A stretch of 64,000 nucleotides of DNA from Polaribacter tangerinus (GTDB lineage: Bacteria > Bacteroidota > Bacteroidia > Flavobacteriales > Flavobacteriaceae): contig NZ_CP150668.1 of assembly GCF_038024095.1 (NCBI RefSeq), positions 2,550,001-2,614,000 on the forward strand. Direction: 5' to 3'. Each line of letters opens with the position of its first letter. Position 1 is the stretch's first letter. Shown piece by piece: positions 18,064 to 27,797 of this stretch. Made by a program: the position numbers and the translations under genes. The notes under the pieces are model-generated. The model did no database searches. It was not told the DNA's origin and saw only the letters and a list, made by a program, of their open reading frames with translations.

Positions 18064-19197
18064 ATGAAACCGATTTATTTAGACAATGCAGCTACCACTA
18101 AAATGGCACCAGAAGTAATTTCTGTAATAAGCAATTCTATGGAGCTCAATTATGGGAACCCTTCCTCTACACATCAATTTGGTAGAAAAGCAAAAACAAG
18201 TGTAGAAAAAGCGCGAAAACAAATAGCTGCTCATTTTAATGTTTCTGCACAAGAAATTGTTTTTACTTCTAGTGGTACAGAAGCAGATAATTTAATTTTA
18301 CATAATGCAGTAAATCATTTAGGAGTTAAACATTTAATAACTTCTAAAATTGAACATCATGCTGTTTTACATACGTGCAAATTTTTAAGTGACACAAAAA
18401 ATATACGTTTGTCTTATGTAAATATAGATACTTTTGGGAATGTAGATATTTCTCATTTAGAAACCCTTTTACAAAGTTCAGAAGAAAAAACCTTGGTTAG
18501 TTTAATGATGATAAACAATGAGATAGGCACACTTTTACCCATAAAAAATGTTGCTGGATTGTGTAAAAAATATGAAGCTTTATTTCATTCAGATACGGTA
18601 CAAGCCATCGGACATTATCCTATCGATTTACATGACATGGCTATCGATTTTATGGTAGCAAGTGCACATAAGTTTCACGGACCAAAAGGAGTTGGTTTTG
18701 CTTTTTTTAGAAAAGGATTTGGAATTTTGCCAATGCTTCATGGAGGAGAACAAGAAAGAGGAGCCCGTTCTAGTACAGAAAATGTTCATGCTATTTTAGG
18801 AATGGAGAAAGCGCTAGACATTGCAGTATCTTCTATGGAAAAAGATATGCTGCATTTAAATAACATAAAGCGCTATTTTATTTCTGCCCTTAAAAAATTA
18901 TCTAATGATATTGATTTTAACGGTAATTCTCATGATTTAGATAATAGTAGCTGCACTATTTTAAACGTTCGTTTTCCTCTAAAGAACTCTATGTTACTGT
19001 TCGAACTAGACTTAGCAGGAATTGCAGTTTCCGGCGGTAGTGCTTGCCAAAGTGGTAGCAATAAAGGATCTCATGTATTGTCTGAAATATTACCAGTAAA
19101 TGAAGCAGATAAAACCTCTGTACGCTTTTCTTTCTCTAAATACACCACCTTACAAGAGATAGATGTTACAGTTAAAAAGTTACAAGAGTTGTTGTAA
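18064..19197 (+). CDS. Cysteine desulfurase (NifS/IscS-like)
   Basis: A 377-residue PLP enzyme that takes sulfur from cysteine for Fe-S clusters or tRNA thiolation. It starts IYLDNAATTK and has the PLP lysine in SAHKFHGPKG (Lys203) and the sulfur-carrying Cys328 in GGSACQSGSNKG. The length and the TEADN segment suit group I (IscS/NifS) enzymes. No IscU or other isc/suf gene is beside it, so the sulfur acceptor is unknown. A bidirectional terminator follows. Confidence 0.93.
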   Translation: MKPIYLDNAATTKMAPEVISVISNSMELNYGNPSSTHQFGRKAKTSVEKARKQIAAHFNVSAQEIVFTSSGTEADNLILHNAVNHLGVKHLITSKIEHHAVLHTCKFLSDTKNIRLSYVNIDTFGNVDISHLETLLQSSEEKTLVSLMMINNEIGTLLPIKNVAGLCKKYEALFHSDTVQAIGHYPIDLHDMAIDFMVASAHKFHGPKGVGFAFFRKGFGILPMLHGGEQERGARSSTENVHAILGMEKALDIAVSSMEKDMLHLNNIKRYFISALKKLSNDIDFNGNSHDLDNSSCTILNVRFPLKNSMLLFELDLAGIAVSGGSACQSGSNKGSHVLSEILPVNEADKTSVRFSFSKYTTLQEIDVTVKKLQELL

Positions 19198-19213
19198 AAT
19201 TTGTAAAAAACAC

Positions 19214-19248
19214 AAAAAAAACCGAAACTAATTAGTTTCGGTTTTTTT
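19214..19248. terminator. Bidirectional terminator between cysteine desulfurase and yidC
   Basis: A perfect stem AACCGAAACT / AGTTTCGGTT closes an AATT loop and is flanked by an A run on one side and a T run on the other. It can end both converging transcripts. Confidence 0.92.
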
Positions 19249-19253
19249 ATGAA

Positions 19254-21140
19254 TTATCTTTTGCCTTTTTGTTGCTTTGCTTGTTGCTCTTGCGCTTGTT
19301 TCATAGCTTCGTCTATTCGCTGTCTAAACTTACTTTTTTTCTTTTCTGGACGTTTTTTATTTTCTTCTATTTGAGCATGAATTTTATCTTCGTCGATTAC
19401 AAAATTTTTAATTGTAAGCATTATTGCAATAGTTAATAAGTTAGAGATAAAATAATATAAACTTAAAGAACTTGCGTAGTTGTTAAAGAAAAATAACATC
19501 ATAATAGGAGAGAAGTAAATCATATACTTCATCATTTTGGCCATATCTGGCATTCCTTCTTGAGCAGGAGCTTGCATATTAGCTTGCTGGCTTTGGTTCA
19601 TTTTCATGTAAAAGAAAATGGCTACGGAAGCTAAAATTGGAAATAGACTCACATGATTTCCGTAGAAAGGAATACTAAATGGCAGTTTAAAAATGGTGTC
19701 ATAGGAAGATAAATCGTTAGCCCATAAAAAGCTTTCTTGTCTTAAAGCAAGGTTGGTAGGAAAAAACTTAAATAAGGCAAAGAATACTGGCATTTGTAGC
19801 AATGCTGGTATACAACCAGACAACATGCTAACTCCTGCTTTTCTTTGAATAGCCATTGTTTCTTGCTGACGCTTCATGGCATTTTCTTTACCAGGATATT
19901 TTTCATTTAATGCTGTTAATTCGGGTCTAATAACCTTCATTTTTGCACTCGATAAATAAGATTTGTATACTAACGGAGACATCAGTAGTCTTACAACAAT
20001 GGTCATTAGAATAATTATTAAACCATAATTTCCTAAAAAACCTTGTAATAAATTAAATACAGGATAAAAAATGGTCCTGTTTAAAAAGCCAAAAATTCCC
20101 CAACCTAAATCTGCCGTTTCATCTAAGCTAGTTCCTTCATATTTTTTTAATAAGTTATAATCACTTGGTCCGTAAAACCATTTCATGTTATAGTTTAACT
20201 CGCCATTAGACAATTCTAACGGAGTCTTTAGCTCATATCTTTTGGTGTAAACGGTATCAATTTCTTCATTAACCACTAGGTCTGTAGAAGTTATTGTTGC
20301 TTTATTAAAAGGTTTTTCTGTTAATAAGTTAGAGGTAAAAAAGTGTTGTTTGTAAGAAACCCAATCAACATCATTTAAAACTTCTGTATTTCCGGGTCTT
20401 ATGTAATCTACTTCATCATCAGACTTGTAGTAATACCAAGAATACATTGTGTTTTCGGTTTTTAAACTTTTTTCATTTCTATAGCCATCTAATGTCCAAT
20501 CTAAATTAATAGGAGCAGATGCGTTAATTACATTGTTTAATCCTTGAGAACGAACAGAAAAGTTAACCATATATTCATTTGGTAACATTTCGTACCTATA
20601 TTCTAAAAACTGTGTTTCAGAAACTTTAAGTTTCATCGACAACACATTATTATTGCCATTTTTAGAAGCGTTAGCCTCAAAATATAAGTCTTTTGTATTA
20701 AGAATACGGTTGTCTGTAGTTCCGAAATTAATATTAAAAGAGGCGTTGTTATCTTTTACCAAATACAATGGTAAGGAGTCGTAAGTTTTGTAATTCTTAA
20801 CCAGAGCAGCAATAATTTGCCCACCTTTGTTATTTATAGTTAATTTTAAAAGGTTGTTTTCTAAAACAGAAACACCCTCCGAAGCATTTATAGCACTGTT
20901 TGCAAAAGCACCCAATTTATTTTTTGCAGCTACTTGTTGTAAAGAGTCGTTTGAAAAAGAATTTTTATTCGAAAATGTATCTTCTTGTGTAACCTTTTGT
21001 GTATCCGCTACAATTTCTGTAGTAGTTGTATTGTCTGTTTCTTCTGGTAGAGGCTTGTTGGTGCTAATCCACCAGAAAACAATACCTGCTAATAAAATCA
21101 TTCCAATAAAAGAATTGTAATCGAATTTTTTTTGTTCCAT
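19254..21140 (-). CDS. yidC: Membrane protein insertase YidC
   Basis: A 628-residue insertase of the inner membrane. An N-terminal membrane helix (FIGMILLAGIVFWW) is followed by a large periplasmic beta domain (about 60-350). The conserved 60KD_IMP core then has YGLIIILMTIVVRLLMSP with the functional arginine, a coiled cytoplasmic hairpin rich in charged residues, and further helices (IPALLQMPVFFALFKF, MMLFFFNNYAS). The C-terminus is highly basic and may touch ribosomes. It is downstream of pyrG on the same strand, 215 bases away, with repeated TGACA elements just before its start. Confidence 0.96.
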   Translation of the reverse strand: MEQKKFDYNSFIGMILLAGIVFWWISTNKPLPEETDNTTTTEIVADTQKVTQEDTFSNKNSFSNDSLQQVAAKNKLGAFANSAINASEGVSVLENNLLKLTINNKGGQIIAALVKNYKTYDSLPLYLVKDNNASFNINFGTTDNRILNTKDLYFEANASKNGNNNVLSMKLKVSETQFLEYRYEMLPNEYMVNFSVRSQGLNNVINASAPINLDWTLDGYRNEKSLKTENTMYSWYYYKSDDEVDYIRPGNTEVLNDVDWVSYKQHFFTSNLLTEKPFNKATITSTDLVVNEEIDTVYTKRYELKTPLELSNGELNYNMKWFYGPSDYNLLKKYEGTSLDETADLGWGIFGFLNRTIFYPVFNLLQGFLGNYGLIIILMTIVVRLLMSPLVYKSYLSSAKMKVIRPELTALNEKYPGKENAMKRQQETMAIQRKAGVSMLSGCIPALLQMPVFFALFKFFPTNLALRQESFLWANDLSSYDTIFKLPFSIPFYGNHVSLFPILASVAIFFYMKMNQSQQANMQAPAQEGMPDMAKMMKYMIYFSPIMMLFFFNNYASSLSLYYFISNLLTIAIMLTIKNFVIDEDKIHAQIEENKKRPEKKKSKFRQRIDEAMKQAQEQQAKQQKGKR

Positions 21141-21154
21141 GTGTTATTTTAAAA

Positions 21155-21175
21155 TGTCAGTTTGTCATAATGTCA
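21155..21175. promoter_or_regulatory. Triple TGTCA direct repeat before yidC
   Basis: TGTCA occurs at 21155-21159, 21163-21167 and 21171-21175, an exact 8-base period (TGACA on the yidC strand). It ends 15 bases before the start codon and lies downstream of a CAAATGTA (-7 TACATTTG on the minus strand) at 21201-21208. A related pair precedes lon. The use as a protein or RNA binding site is an inference. Confidence 0.4.
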
Positions 21176-21355
21176 AGAAAAATTCTTGATAAAAAAGAGA
21201 CAAATGTAGTAAAAAAGCAGATTTTTTAATGATTTTACTGCTTTAAATTAGTTTATAATGTATAGTTCAATAAATGTTCCGTTTTTAGTGTAACCTTAAA
21301 GGATACATGTAATCGTAATTTTTTATTTAAAATATAAGTAACTCATTTACAATTA

Positions 21356-22969
21356 TTAATTTTTAGACTGCTTTAAGGCTGCTTTAATAAAATCTACAAA
21401 TAAAGGATGTGGTTTTAACACCGTACTTTTATATTCCGGATGGTATTGAACGCCCACAAACCACGGGTGTTTTTCAACCTCTACTACTTCTACCAAGCCC
21501 GTTTTTGGGTTGATACCAGTTGCTTTCATTCCGGCAGCTTCAATTTCTTTTAAGTAGGTATTGTTAAACTCAAAACGGTGCCTGTGCCTTTCGCTAATTA
21601 ATTCAGATTGATATGCTTTAAAAATCTTAGAATTTTTAGATAGTTTACAATCCCAAGCACCTAAACGCATAGTTCCCCCTTTTTCAGTAACTTTTTCTTG
21701 ACTTTCCATTAAATTAATAACAGGGTGTTTTGTGCTTTTGTTCATTTCAGTTGAAGACGCATTTTCTAAACCTAACACGTTTCTTGAATATTCAATAACG
21801 GCCATTTGCATACCTAGGCAAATTCCGAAAAACGGAATTTTATTTTCACGAGCAAATTTTACGGCTCTAATTTTTCCTTCAATACCTCTATCTCCAAAAC
21901 CAGGAGCTACTAAAATACCATTTACTCCTTGTAATTTTTTTGCTGCATTTTTTGGCGTTAAACTTTCCGAATGCACCCAACGAACATTCACTTTAGTTTC
22001 GTTAGAAGAACCAGCATGAATAAAAGCTTCTGTAATCGATTTGTAAGAATCGTGTAACTCTACGTACTTACCTATCAAAGCAATTTCTACTTCATGTTTA
22101 GGGTTTTTATGTTTCTGTAAAAAGTTATTCCATACTTTTAGTTCGGGTTCTCCTTTAGAAGACAATTTTAGTTTGTTTAAAACTACGGTGTCCAATCCCT
22201 GTTCTAGCATTAAATTAGGAACATCGTATATGGTTTCTGCATCTATAGACTGAATAACATCTTCTTGTTTAACATTACAAAATAGAGCTAACTTTCTTTT
22301 AATATCATCAGAAATTTCATGTTCTGTTCTGCATACTAAAATATCCGGACTCACACCACTTTGCATTAACATTTTAACAGAGTGTTGTGTAGGTTTGGTT
22401 TTTAGTTCTCCTGCAGCCGCTAAAAAAGGCACTAAAGTTAAATGAATAACAATTGCGTTTTCTTCTCCTTTTTCCCACAATAATTGTCTAACAGATTCCA
22501 CATATGGCAAAGATTCTATATCGCCAACAGTACCACCAATTTCTGTAATTACTATATCGTACTCACCAGTTTCTCCTAAAAGTTGAATTCTTCTTTTTAT
22601 TTCATCTGTAATATGAGGAATTACCTGTACTGTTTTACCTAAAAACTCACCTTTACGTTCTTTATTAATTACAGATTGATAAATTCTACCTGTAGTAACG
22701 TTATTGGCCTGAGAGGTAGGTATGTTTAAATAACGCTCATAGTGCCCTAAATCTAAATCTGTTTCTGCACCATCATCAGTTACATAACACTCGCCATGCT
22801 CATAAGGATTTAAAGTTCCTGGGTCGATATTAATATAAGGATCTAGTTTTTGTATGGTTACAGAAAAGCCTCTTTCTTGCAATAGTTTTGCCAAAGAAGC
22901 CGCTATAATTCCCTTTCCAAGGGATGAAGTTACGCCTCCTGTTACAAAAACGTATTTAGTATTACTCAT
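21356..22969 (-). CDS. pyrG: CTP synthase
   Basis: A 537-residue enzyme that makes CTP from UTP, ATP and glutamine. The N-terminal synthase domain begins [16 protein letters not shown] and contains the pattern [18 protein letters not shown]. The C-terminal class I glutaminase has the nucleophile in FFGICLGMQ and the histidine in VQYHPEY. The ATG at 22969 is chosen over one at 23017 because the promoter at 22988-23018 would overlap the longer form, and [12 protein letters not shown] is the normal start. Confidence 0.97.
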   Translation of the reverse strand: MSNTKYVFVTGGVTSSLGKGIIAASLAKLLQERGFSVTIQKLDPYINIDPGTLNPYEHGECYVTDDGAETDLDLGHYERYLNIPTSQANNVTTGRIYQSVINKERKGEFLGKTVQVIPHITDEIKRRIQLLGETGEYDIVITEIGGTVGDIESLPYVESVRQLLWEKGEENAIVIHLTLVPFLAAAGELKTKPTQHSVKMLMQSGVSPDILVCRTEHEISDDIKRKLALFCNVKQEDVIQSIDAETIYDVPNLMLEQGLDTVVLNKLKLSSKGEPELKVWNNFLQKHKNPKHEVEIALIGKYVELHDSYKSITEAFIHAGSSNETKVNVRWVHSESLTPKNAAKKLQGVNGILVAPGFGDRGIEGKIRAVKFARENKIPFFGICLGMQMAVIEYSRNVLGLENASSTEMNKSTKHPVINLMESQEKVTEKGGTMRLGAWDCKLSKNSKIFKAYQSELISERHRHRFEFNNTYLKEIEAAGMKATGINPKTGLVEVVEVEKHPWFVGVQYHPEYKSTVLKPHPLFVDFIKAALKQSKN

Positions 22970-22987
22970 GGTATTTGTAGGTTTGCG

Positions 22988-23018
22988 CAAAAGTACTAAC
23001 TCTAAAAATTCTGTCAAA
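22988..23018 (-). promoter_or_regulatory. Consensus Bacteroidota promoter of pyrG
   Basis: On the minus strand TTTG (23018-23015), 19 bases, then TACTTTTG (22995-22988), an exact fit to TTTG-N19-TAnnTTTG. Transcription would start near 22981, leaving a leader of about 12 bases before the pyrG ATG and fixing the start choice. Confidence 0.8.
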
Positions 23019-23145
23019 TAAAAAAGATGAAATATTTTTAACTAATTAATGATAGACATAAAATATTACATTACATTAGGTGTATTTCAGATTCCGATGG
23101 CATTTTTGTTGATGCGCATCTTAGAATTGGTATAAATTTATAGGA

Positions 23146-23683
23146 ATGAGATATGTTTTAGTATTAATTTGTTGTGTATTATTAGTTTCTTGTTCTTTTT
23201 TATTTCCAAACGGTCTTGGTGTAAACCTTGGGAAGTATACTTACAACTATTTGTCGTTTAATAAAAAGTTAGATTATAATGATAAAACCTATCTTTTAAA
23301 CCCCACAGGTTTTTCTAACTCTAAGATTGAAGGTAGTAAGCATTTACCCTTTGTTGTGTCTTTTTTTTAAACAAAATACCAATCTAGATTATTTAATTTT
23401 AAGTAAAATTAGTTTTTTAGAGGATTTTAAAAATGGAGGTTTAACTAAAGCAAATAGAAAATTACTTATTGGTTCAGAGGCAGGAGCTATATCTTTTATT
23501 AAAATTTTAGATATTAAGAAAAACGAAGTTTTTTTAGAGCTAAATTGTGTTGGAACTATTAGGTTACAAGAGGAGAGAGATTTTTACACAAATGAAATTA
23601 AATTACAACCTACGTTATTTCATAAAGACTTTTATGAGTTAGGCGAAAAAGCCATGAAAAAGCTTTTAAAAAAGATAAAATAA
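23146..23683 (+). pseudogene. Putative lipoprotein of unknown function, frameshifted
   Basis: The first frame starts with a lipoprotein signal (VLLVSC, Cys16) and runs to a stop at 23370. From the eight-T run at 23361-23368 a second frame continues to 23683. Removing one T joins SFF to KQNTNLDYLILSK and gives one protein of about 178 residues with a lysine-rich C-terminus. I do not recognise a family. It is the only gene between pyrG and rpmH. The break may be a real mutation or an artefact at the homopolymer. Confidence 0.6.
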
Positions 23684-23711
23684 ATATATTTAATTTTTTT
23701 TTAAAATAGTG

Positions 23712-23742
23712 TTTGTCTAAAATAAAAACAATTGTATATTTG
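23712..23742 (+). promoter_or_regulatory. Consensus Bacteroidota promoter of rpmH
   Basis: TTTG at 23712-23715, 19 bases, then TATATTTG at 23735-23742 followed by C. The match to the Bacteroidota consensus is exact. Transcription should begin around 23749, giving a leader of about 64 bases. Confidence 0.88.
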
Positions 23743-23812
23743 CACACGCTTTAAAGTAGCGTAATGCAATCGCATTAAAAATATATTTAGAAGTCATTTA
23801 AAAACACACATA

Positions 23813-23974
23813 ATGCCAAAAAGAACTTACCAGCCATCGAAAAGAAAGAGAAGAAACAAACATGGTTTCAGAGAAAGAATGGCTTCTGCAAATGGAAGAA
23901 AAGTATTAGCTAGAAGAAGAGCTAAAGGAAGAAAGAAAATTTCTGTGTCTTCAGAATCTAGACATAAAAGATAA
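23813..23974 (+). CDS. rpmH: 50S ribosomal protein L34
   Basis: A 53-residue, very basic protein: [19 protein letters not shown], then the L34 signature [21 protein letters not shown], ending in HKR. It is part of the large ribosomal subunit. The gene is not next to rnpA or dnaA here, unlike the classical origin arrangement. A consensus promoter and a strong terminator make it a one-gene unit. Confidence 0.97.
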   Translation: MPKRTYQPSKRKRRNKHGFRERMASANGRKVLARRRAKGRKKISVSSESRHKR

Positions 23975-24001
23975 TATAATGATTAACAATTGTTAATAAT
24001 T

Positions 24002-24035
24002 AAGGTGTTGCTATTTTTAGCAACACCTTTTTTTA
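24002..24035 (+). terminator. Terminator of rpmH
   Basis: AAGGTGTTGCT and AGCAACACCTT form a perfect 11-bp stem around an ATTTT loop, followed by seven T residues. It lies 27 bases after the rpmH stop. Confidence 0.93.
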
Positions 24036-24085
24036 TACCTAAACACTAACTATTTTTACAAACTCATAAAAATCAACTATTTATC

Positions 24086-26941
24086 ATGCCCAAAAGAAAA
24101 GACCTCAATTCTATTTTAATTATCGGATCTGGACCTATTGTAATCGGTCAAGCATGTGAATTTGATTATTCTGGTTCACAGTCTTTACGATCTTTAAGAG
24201 AAGATGGAATTGAAACCATTCTAATAAATTCGAACCCTGCAACAATCATGACAGATCCTTCGATGGCAGATCATATCTATTTGTTGCCTTTAACAACAAA
24301 GTCTATCATTAAAATTTTAAAAGAGCATCCGCAAATTGATGCTGTTTTACCAACAATGGGTGGGCAAACTGCACTAAACTTATGTATAGAAGCAGATGAT
24401 AAAGGTATTTGGAAAGATTTTGGTGTAAAGTTAATTGGAGTAGATATAGATGCAATTAACATTACAGAAGATAGAGAGCAGTTTAGGGAGTTGATGTTAA
24501 AAATAGATGTGCCAATGGCACCTCAAGCAACAGCTACTTCATTTTTAAAAGGAAAAGAAATAGCACAAGAGTTTGGTTTCCCTTTAGTAATTCGATCTTC
24601 ATATACTCTTGGTGGTGCTGGAGCTTCTATTGTTTATGACCCAAAAGATTTTGATGATTTATTAAGTAGAGGTTTAGAGGCTTCGCCAATTCATGAAGTG
24701 ATGATTGATAAGGCAATGATGGGCTGGAAAGAATATGAATTAGAATTACTTCGTGATAAAAATGACAATGTTGTTATTATATGTTCTATCGAAAACATGG
24801 ATCCGATGGGAATTCATACAGGAGATTCAATTACGGTTGCTCCTGCCATGACGTTATCAGATAAAACCTATCAAAAAATGAGAGATATGGCCATCCATAT
24901 GATGCGCTCTATCGGAGATTTTGAAGGTGGTTGTAATGTTCAGTTTGCAGTTTCACCAGATGAAAAAGAAGAAATTATAGCCATAGAAATTAATCCTCGT
25001 GTATCTCGTTCATCCGCTTTAGCGAGTAAAGCAACCGGATATCCTATTGCAAAAGTAGCCACTAAACTGGCCATTGGTTACACATTAGATGAATTAGAAA
25101 ACGGAATTACCAAATCTACCTCTGCGTTGTTTGAACCAACATTAGATTATGTAATTGTAAAAATACCACGCTGGAACTTCGATAAGTTTGAAGGTTCAGA
25201 CAGAACTTTAGGCTTGCAAATGAAATCTGTCGGCGAGGTAATGGGAATAGGAAGGTGTTTTCAAGAAGCACTTCACAAGGCTACACAATCTTTAGAAATT
25301 AAAAGAAACGGATTAGGAGCAGACGGGAAGGGATATACCGATTACGATCAAATTATAGAAAAATTAACTAATGCTAGTTGGGACCGTGTTTTTGCTATTT
25401 ATGATGCCATTGCTATGGGGATTCCACTAAGTAAAATTTATGATATCACAAAAATAGATATGTGGTATCTAAAGCAATATGAAGAGTTGTTTCAGCTTCA
25501 AAAAGAAATTTCTACTTATACAATAGATACTCTTGGTAGAGAATTGTTGTTAGAAGCAAAGCAAAAAGGGTATGGAGATAGACAAATAGCACATATGCTA
25601 GGTTGTTTGGAAAGTGAAGTTTACACAAAAAGAGAAGATTTAAAAGTACAACGAGTATTTAAATTGGTTGATACTTGTGCTGCAGAATTTGAAGCAAAAA
25701 CACCTTACTATTACTCAACTTTCGAAAATGAAATTGAAACAGCTAGTGGAGATATAGTAATTGCTAATGAAAGTATAGTAACAGAAAAAAAGAAAATTAT
25801 TGTTTTAGGTTCTGGACCAAACAGAATTGGACAAGGAATTGAGTTCGACTATTGTTGTGTGCATGGTGTAATGGCAGCTGCAGAGTGTGGTTACGAAACG
25901 ATTATGATTAACTGTAACCCAGAAACAGTATCTACCGATTTTGATACGGCAGATAAGTTATATTTTGAGCCAGTATTTTGGGAGCATATTTATGATATTA
26001 TTAGACATGAAAAACCAGAGGGTGTAATTGTTCAATTAGGTGGTCAAACAGCACTTAAATTGGCTGAAAAATTAACTAAGTATGGTGTTAAAATTTTAGG
26101 AACTTCTTTCGAAGCACTAGATCTTGCAGAAGATAGAGGAAGCTTTTCTGAACTATTAAAAAATAATAAAATTCCGTATCCTCAATTTGGTATTGCAGAA
26201 ACAGCCGATGAAGCTCTGGCTTTGGCAGATCAATTAAGTTTTCCTATTTTAGTAAGACCTTCTTACGTGTTGGGAGGTCAGGGAATGAAAATTGTTATTA
26301 ACAAAGAAGAGTTGGTAAAACACGTAGTTGATTTGTTGGGTAGAATGCCAAATAATAAACTGCTATTAGACCATTATTTAGATGGTGCAATTGAAGCGGA
26401 GGCAGATGCCATTTGCGATGCAGACGGTAATGTGTATATTATTGGTATTATGGAACATATAGAGCCTTGCGGAATACACTCTGGAGATTCTAATGCTACA
26501 TTGCCTGTATTTAATTTAGGAGACTTGGTATTGCAACAAATTAAAGACCATACAAAAACCATAGCAAGAGAATTAAAAACAGTAGGACTAATAAATGTTC
26601 AGTTTGCTATTAAAAACGATGTAGTTTATATTATAGAGGCTAACCCAAGAGCTTCTAGAACTGTTCCTTTTATTGCTAAAGCATACAAAGAACCTTATGT
26701 AAATTATGCAACCAAAGTAATGTTAGGACATAACAAAGTAACCGACTTTAACTTTAATCCTCAGTTAGATGGTTATGCCATTAAACAACCTGTTTTTTCT
26801 TTTAACAAGTTTCCAAATGTCGATAAAAAACTTGGTCCAGAAATGAAATCTACTGGAGAAAGTATTTTGTTTATAGACAGTTTAAAAGATGATGATTTTT
26901 ATGATTTATACGCTCGAAGAAAAATGTATTTGAGCAAGTAA
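24086..26941 (+). CDS. carB: Carbamoyl-phosphate synthase large subunit, without the C-terminal allosteric domain
   Basis: A 951-residue enzyme with two ATP-grasp halves. Each half has its pre-ATP-grasp start: ILIIGSGPIVIGQACEFDY at residue about 10 and IIVLGSGPNRIGQGIEFDY at about 571. The usual ATP-grasp motifs (EINPRVSRSSALASKATG, EANPRASRTVPFIAKA) follow. It makes carbamoyl phosphate for arginine and pyrimidine synthesis together with CarA, which is not in this window. E. coli CarB has about 1073 residues; here the last ~120, the MGS-like regulatory domain that binds UMP and ornithine, is absent, and a terminator follows directly. Confidence 0.96.
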   Translation: MPKRKDLNSILIIGSGPIVIGQACEFDYSGSQSLRSLREDGIETILINSNPATIMTDPSMADHIYLLPLTTKSIIKILKEHPQIDAVLPTMGGQTALNLCIEADDKGIWKDFGVKLIGVDIDAINITEDREQFRELMLKIDVPMAPQATATSFLKGKEIAQEFGFPLVIRSSYTLGGAGASIVYDPKDFDDLLSRGLEASPIHEVMIDKAMMGWKEYELELLRDKNDNVVIICSIENMDPMGIHTGDSITVAPAMTLSDKTYQKMRDMAIHMMRSIGDFEGGCNVQFAVSPDEKEEIIAIEINPRVSRSSALASKATGYPIAKVATKLAIGYTLDELENGITKSTSALFEPTLDYVIVKIPRWNFDKFEGSDRTLGLQMKSVGEVMGIGRCFQEALHKATQSLEIKRNGLGADGKGYTDYDQIIEKLTNASWDRVFAIYDAIAMGIPLSKIYDITKIDMWYLKQYEELFQLQKEISTYTIDTLGRELLLEAKQKGYGDRQIAHMLGCLESEVYTKREDLKVQRVFKLVDTCAAEFEAKTPYYYSTFENEIETASGDIVIANESIVTEKKKIIVLGSGPNRIGQGIEFDYCCVHGVMAAAECGYETIMINCNPETVSTDFDTADKLYFEPVFWEHIYDIIRHEKPEGVIVQLGGQTALKLAEKLTKYGVKILGTSFEALDLAEDRGSFSELLKNNKIPYPQFGIAETADEALALADQLSFPILVRPSYVLGGQGMKIVINKEELVKHVVDLLGRMPNNKLLLDHYLDGAIEAEADAICDADGNVYIIGIMEHIEPCGIHSGDSNATLPVFNLGDLVLQQIKDHTKTIARELKTVGLINVQFAIKNDVVYIIEANPRASRTVPFIAKAYKEPYVNYATKVMLGHNKVTDFNFNPQLDGYAIKQPVFSFNKFPNVDKKLGPEMKSTGESILFIDSLKDDDFYDLYARRKMYLSK

Positions 26942-26964
26942 TTATTTCAGTTTATATAAGAAGG

Positions 26965-27000
26965 CAGCATCTAAATATTATTATTTAGATGCTGTTTTAT
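26965..27000 (+). terminator. Terminator of carB
   Basis: CAGCATCTAAAT and ATTTAGATGCTG form a perfect 12-bp stem with a six-base loop, followed by a T-rich tail. It lies 23 bases after the carB stop. Confidence 0.88.
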
Positions 27001-27033
27001 TTATTAATAAACTCAATAATTTCTTAAGATATA

Positions 27034-27585
27034 CTATTTATTAAGTTCAACTTTAGAGTTGCTGCCATCTAAAAGTGTTAAGTAGTCGTCTACTTTAAAA
27101 ATTTTACTACTAAATCGAGAGGTTCTATTTTTACCTTCATTTTGCCTAACTATAGATCTTGCAAATCGTCTTATTTCATCTTTAGTTGTTAATATTATTC
27201 CGGGTACCGGAGCACTTTTGCCATGTTCATCTTTGGCAACCATCGTAAAATAAGAGGAATTACAATGTTTTCTTTTTCCGGTTCTAATGTTTTCAGAATC
27301 TACTCGTAAACCAACAACCATAGAGGTTCTTCCTGTAAAATTTACAGAGGCTTTCATGGTAACGAGCTCTCCAACTTCAATCGGATTAAGAAAATCGACT
27401 TTGTTAACAGAAGCTGTTACACAATAGTTTCCAGAGTGCTTAGAAGCACAAGCAAAAGCAATCTGATCCATTAAATTTAAAATATGCCCACCATGAATTT
27501 TACCACTAAAGTTTGAGTGAGATGGCAACATTAATTCAGAAATTGTTAGTTGAGATTCTCTAATGCTTTTGTATGCTTTATCCAT
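27034..27585 (-). CDS. Acyl-CoA thioesterase (hotdog fold)
   Basis: A 183-residue protein with the hotdog thioesterase pattern of the YciA/ACOT family: GKIHGGHILNLMDQIAFACASKH, then VDFLNPIEVGELV and a strand SYFTMVA. Such enzymes release CoA from acyl-CoA in the cytosol. The C-terminal ~45 residues (FARSIVRQNEGKNRTSRF onwards) are a charged extension. Chain-length preference is not visible. It converges on carB. Confidence 0.88.
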   Translation of the reverse strand: MDKAYKSIRESQLTISELMLPSHSNFSGKIHGGHILNLMDQIAFACASKHSGNYCVTASVNKVDFLNPIEVGELVTMKASVNFTGRTSMVVGLRVDSENIRTGKRKHCNSSYFTMVAKDEHGKSAPVPGIILTTKDEIRRFARSIVRQNEGKNRTSRFSSKIFKVDDYLTLLDGSNSKVELNK

Positions 27586-27769
27586 TTATTGCTATTTAAG
27601 TATTTAACAACTCAAAAATACAAATCTAATTTTAGTAGTTTGGTATTACAGCCAAATATATCTGCATTTTTTGTGCTAGATAGCTACTGCTTTTTATATT
27701 TTAATGAACAGTAACAGGTATTTTGTAGCTTTAAGTTCGTAGTTTATTTTTTTTATGAATAGATTAAAG

Positions 27770-27777
27770 TAAATTTG
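27770..27777 (+). promoter_or_regulatory. -7 element of the GlmU-like gene
   Basis: TAAATTTG matches TAnnTTTG; no clear -33 TTTG is at the usual distance. Transcription would begin near 27784, which excludes the in-frame GTG at 27777 and supports the ATG at 27798. Confidence 0.5.
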
Positions 27778-27797
27778 TGACACGTAAAAGTAACACT

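Noticed and set aside
22970..23017. A longer N-terminus for pyrG
   Set aside because: It would overlap the -33/-7 promoter and adds 16 residues not seen in CTP synthases.
23049..23135. A 28-residue hydrophobic frame (starts MIDIKYYITLGVFQI) upstream of the broken lipoprotein gene
   Set aside because: It is very short, has no visible promoter at a useful distance and no family; it could be chance in AT-rich sequence.
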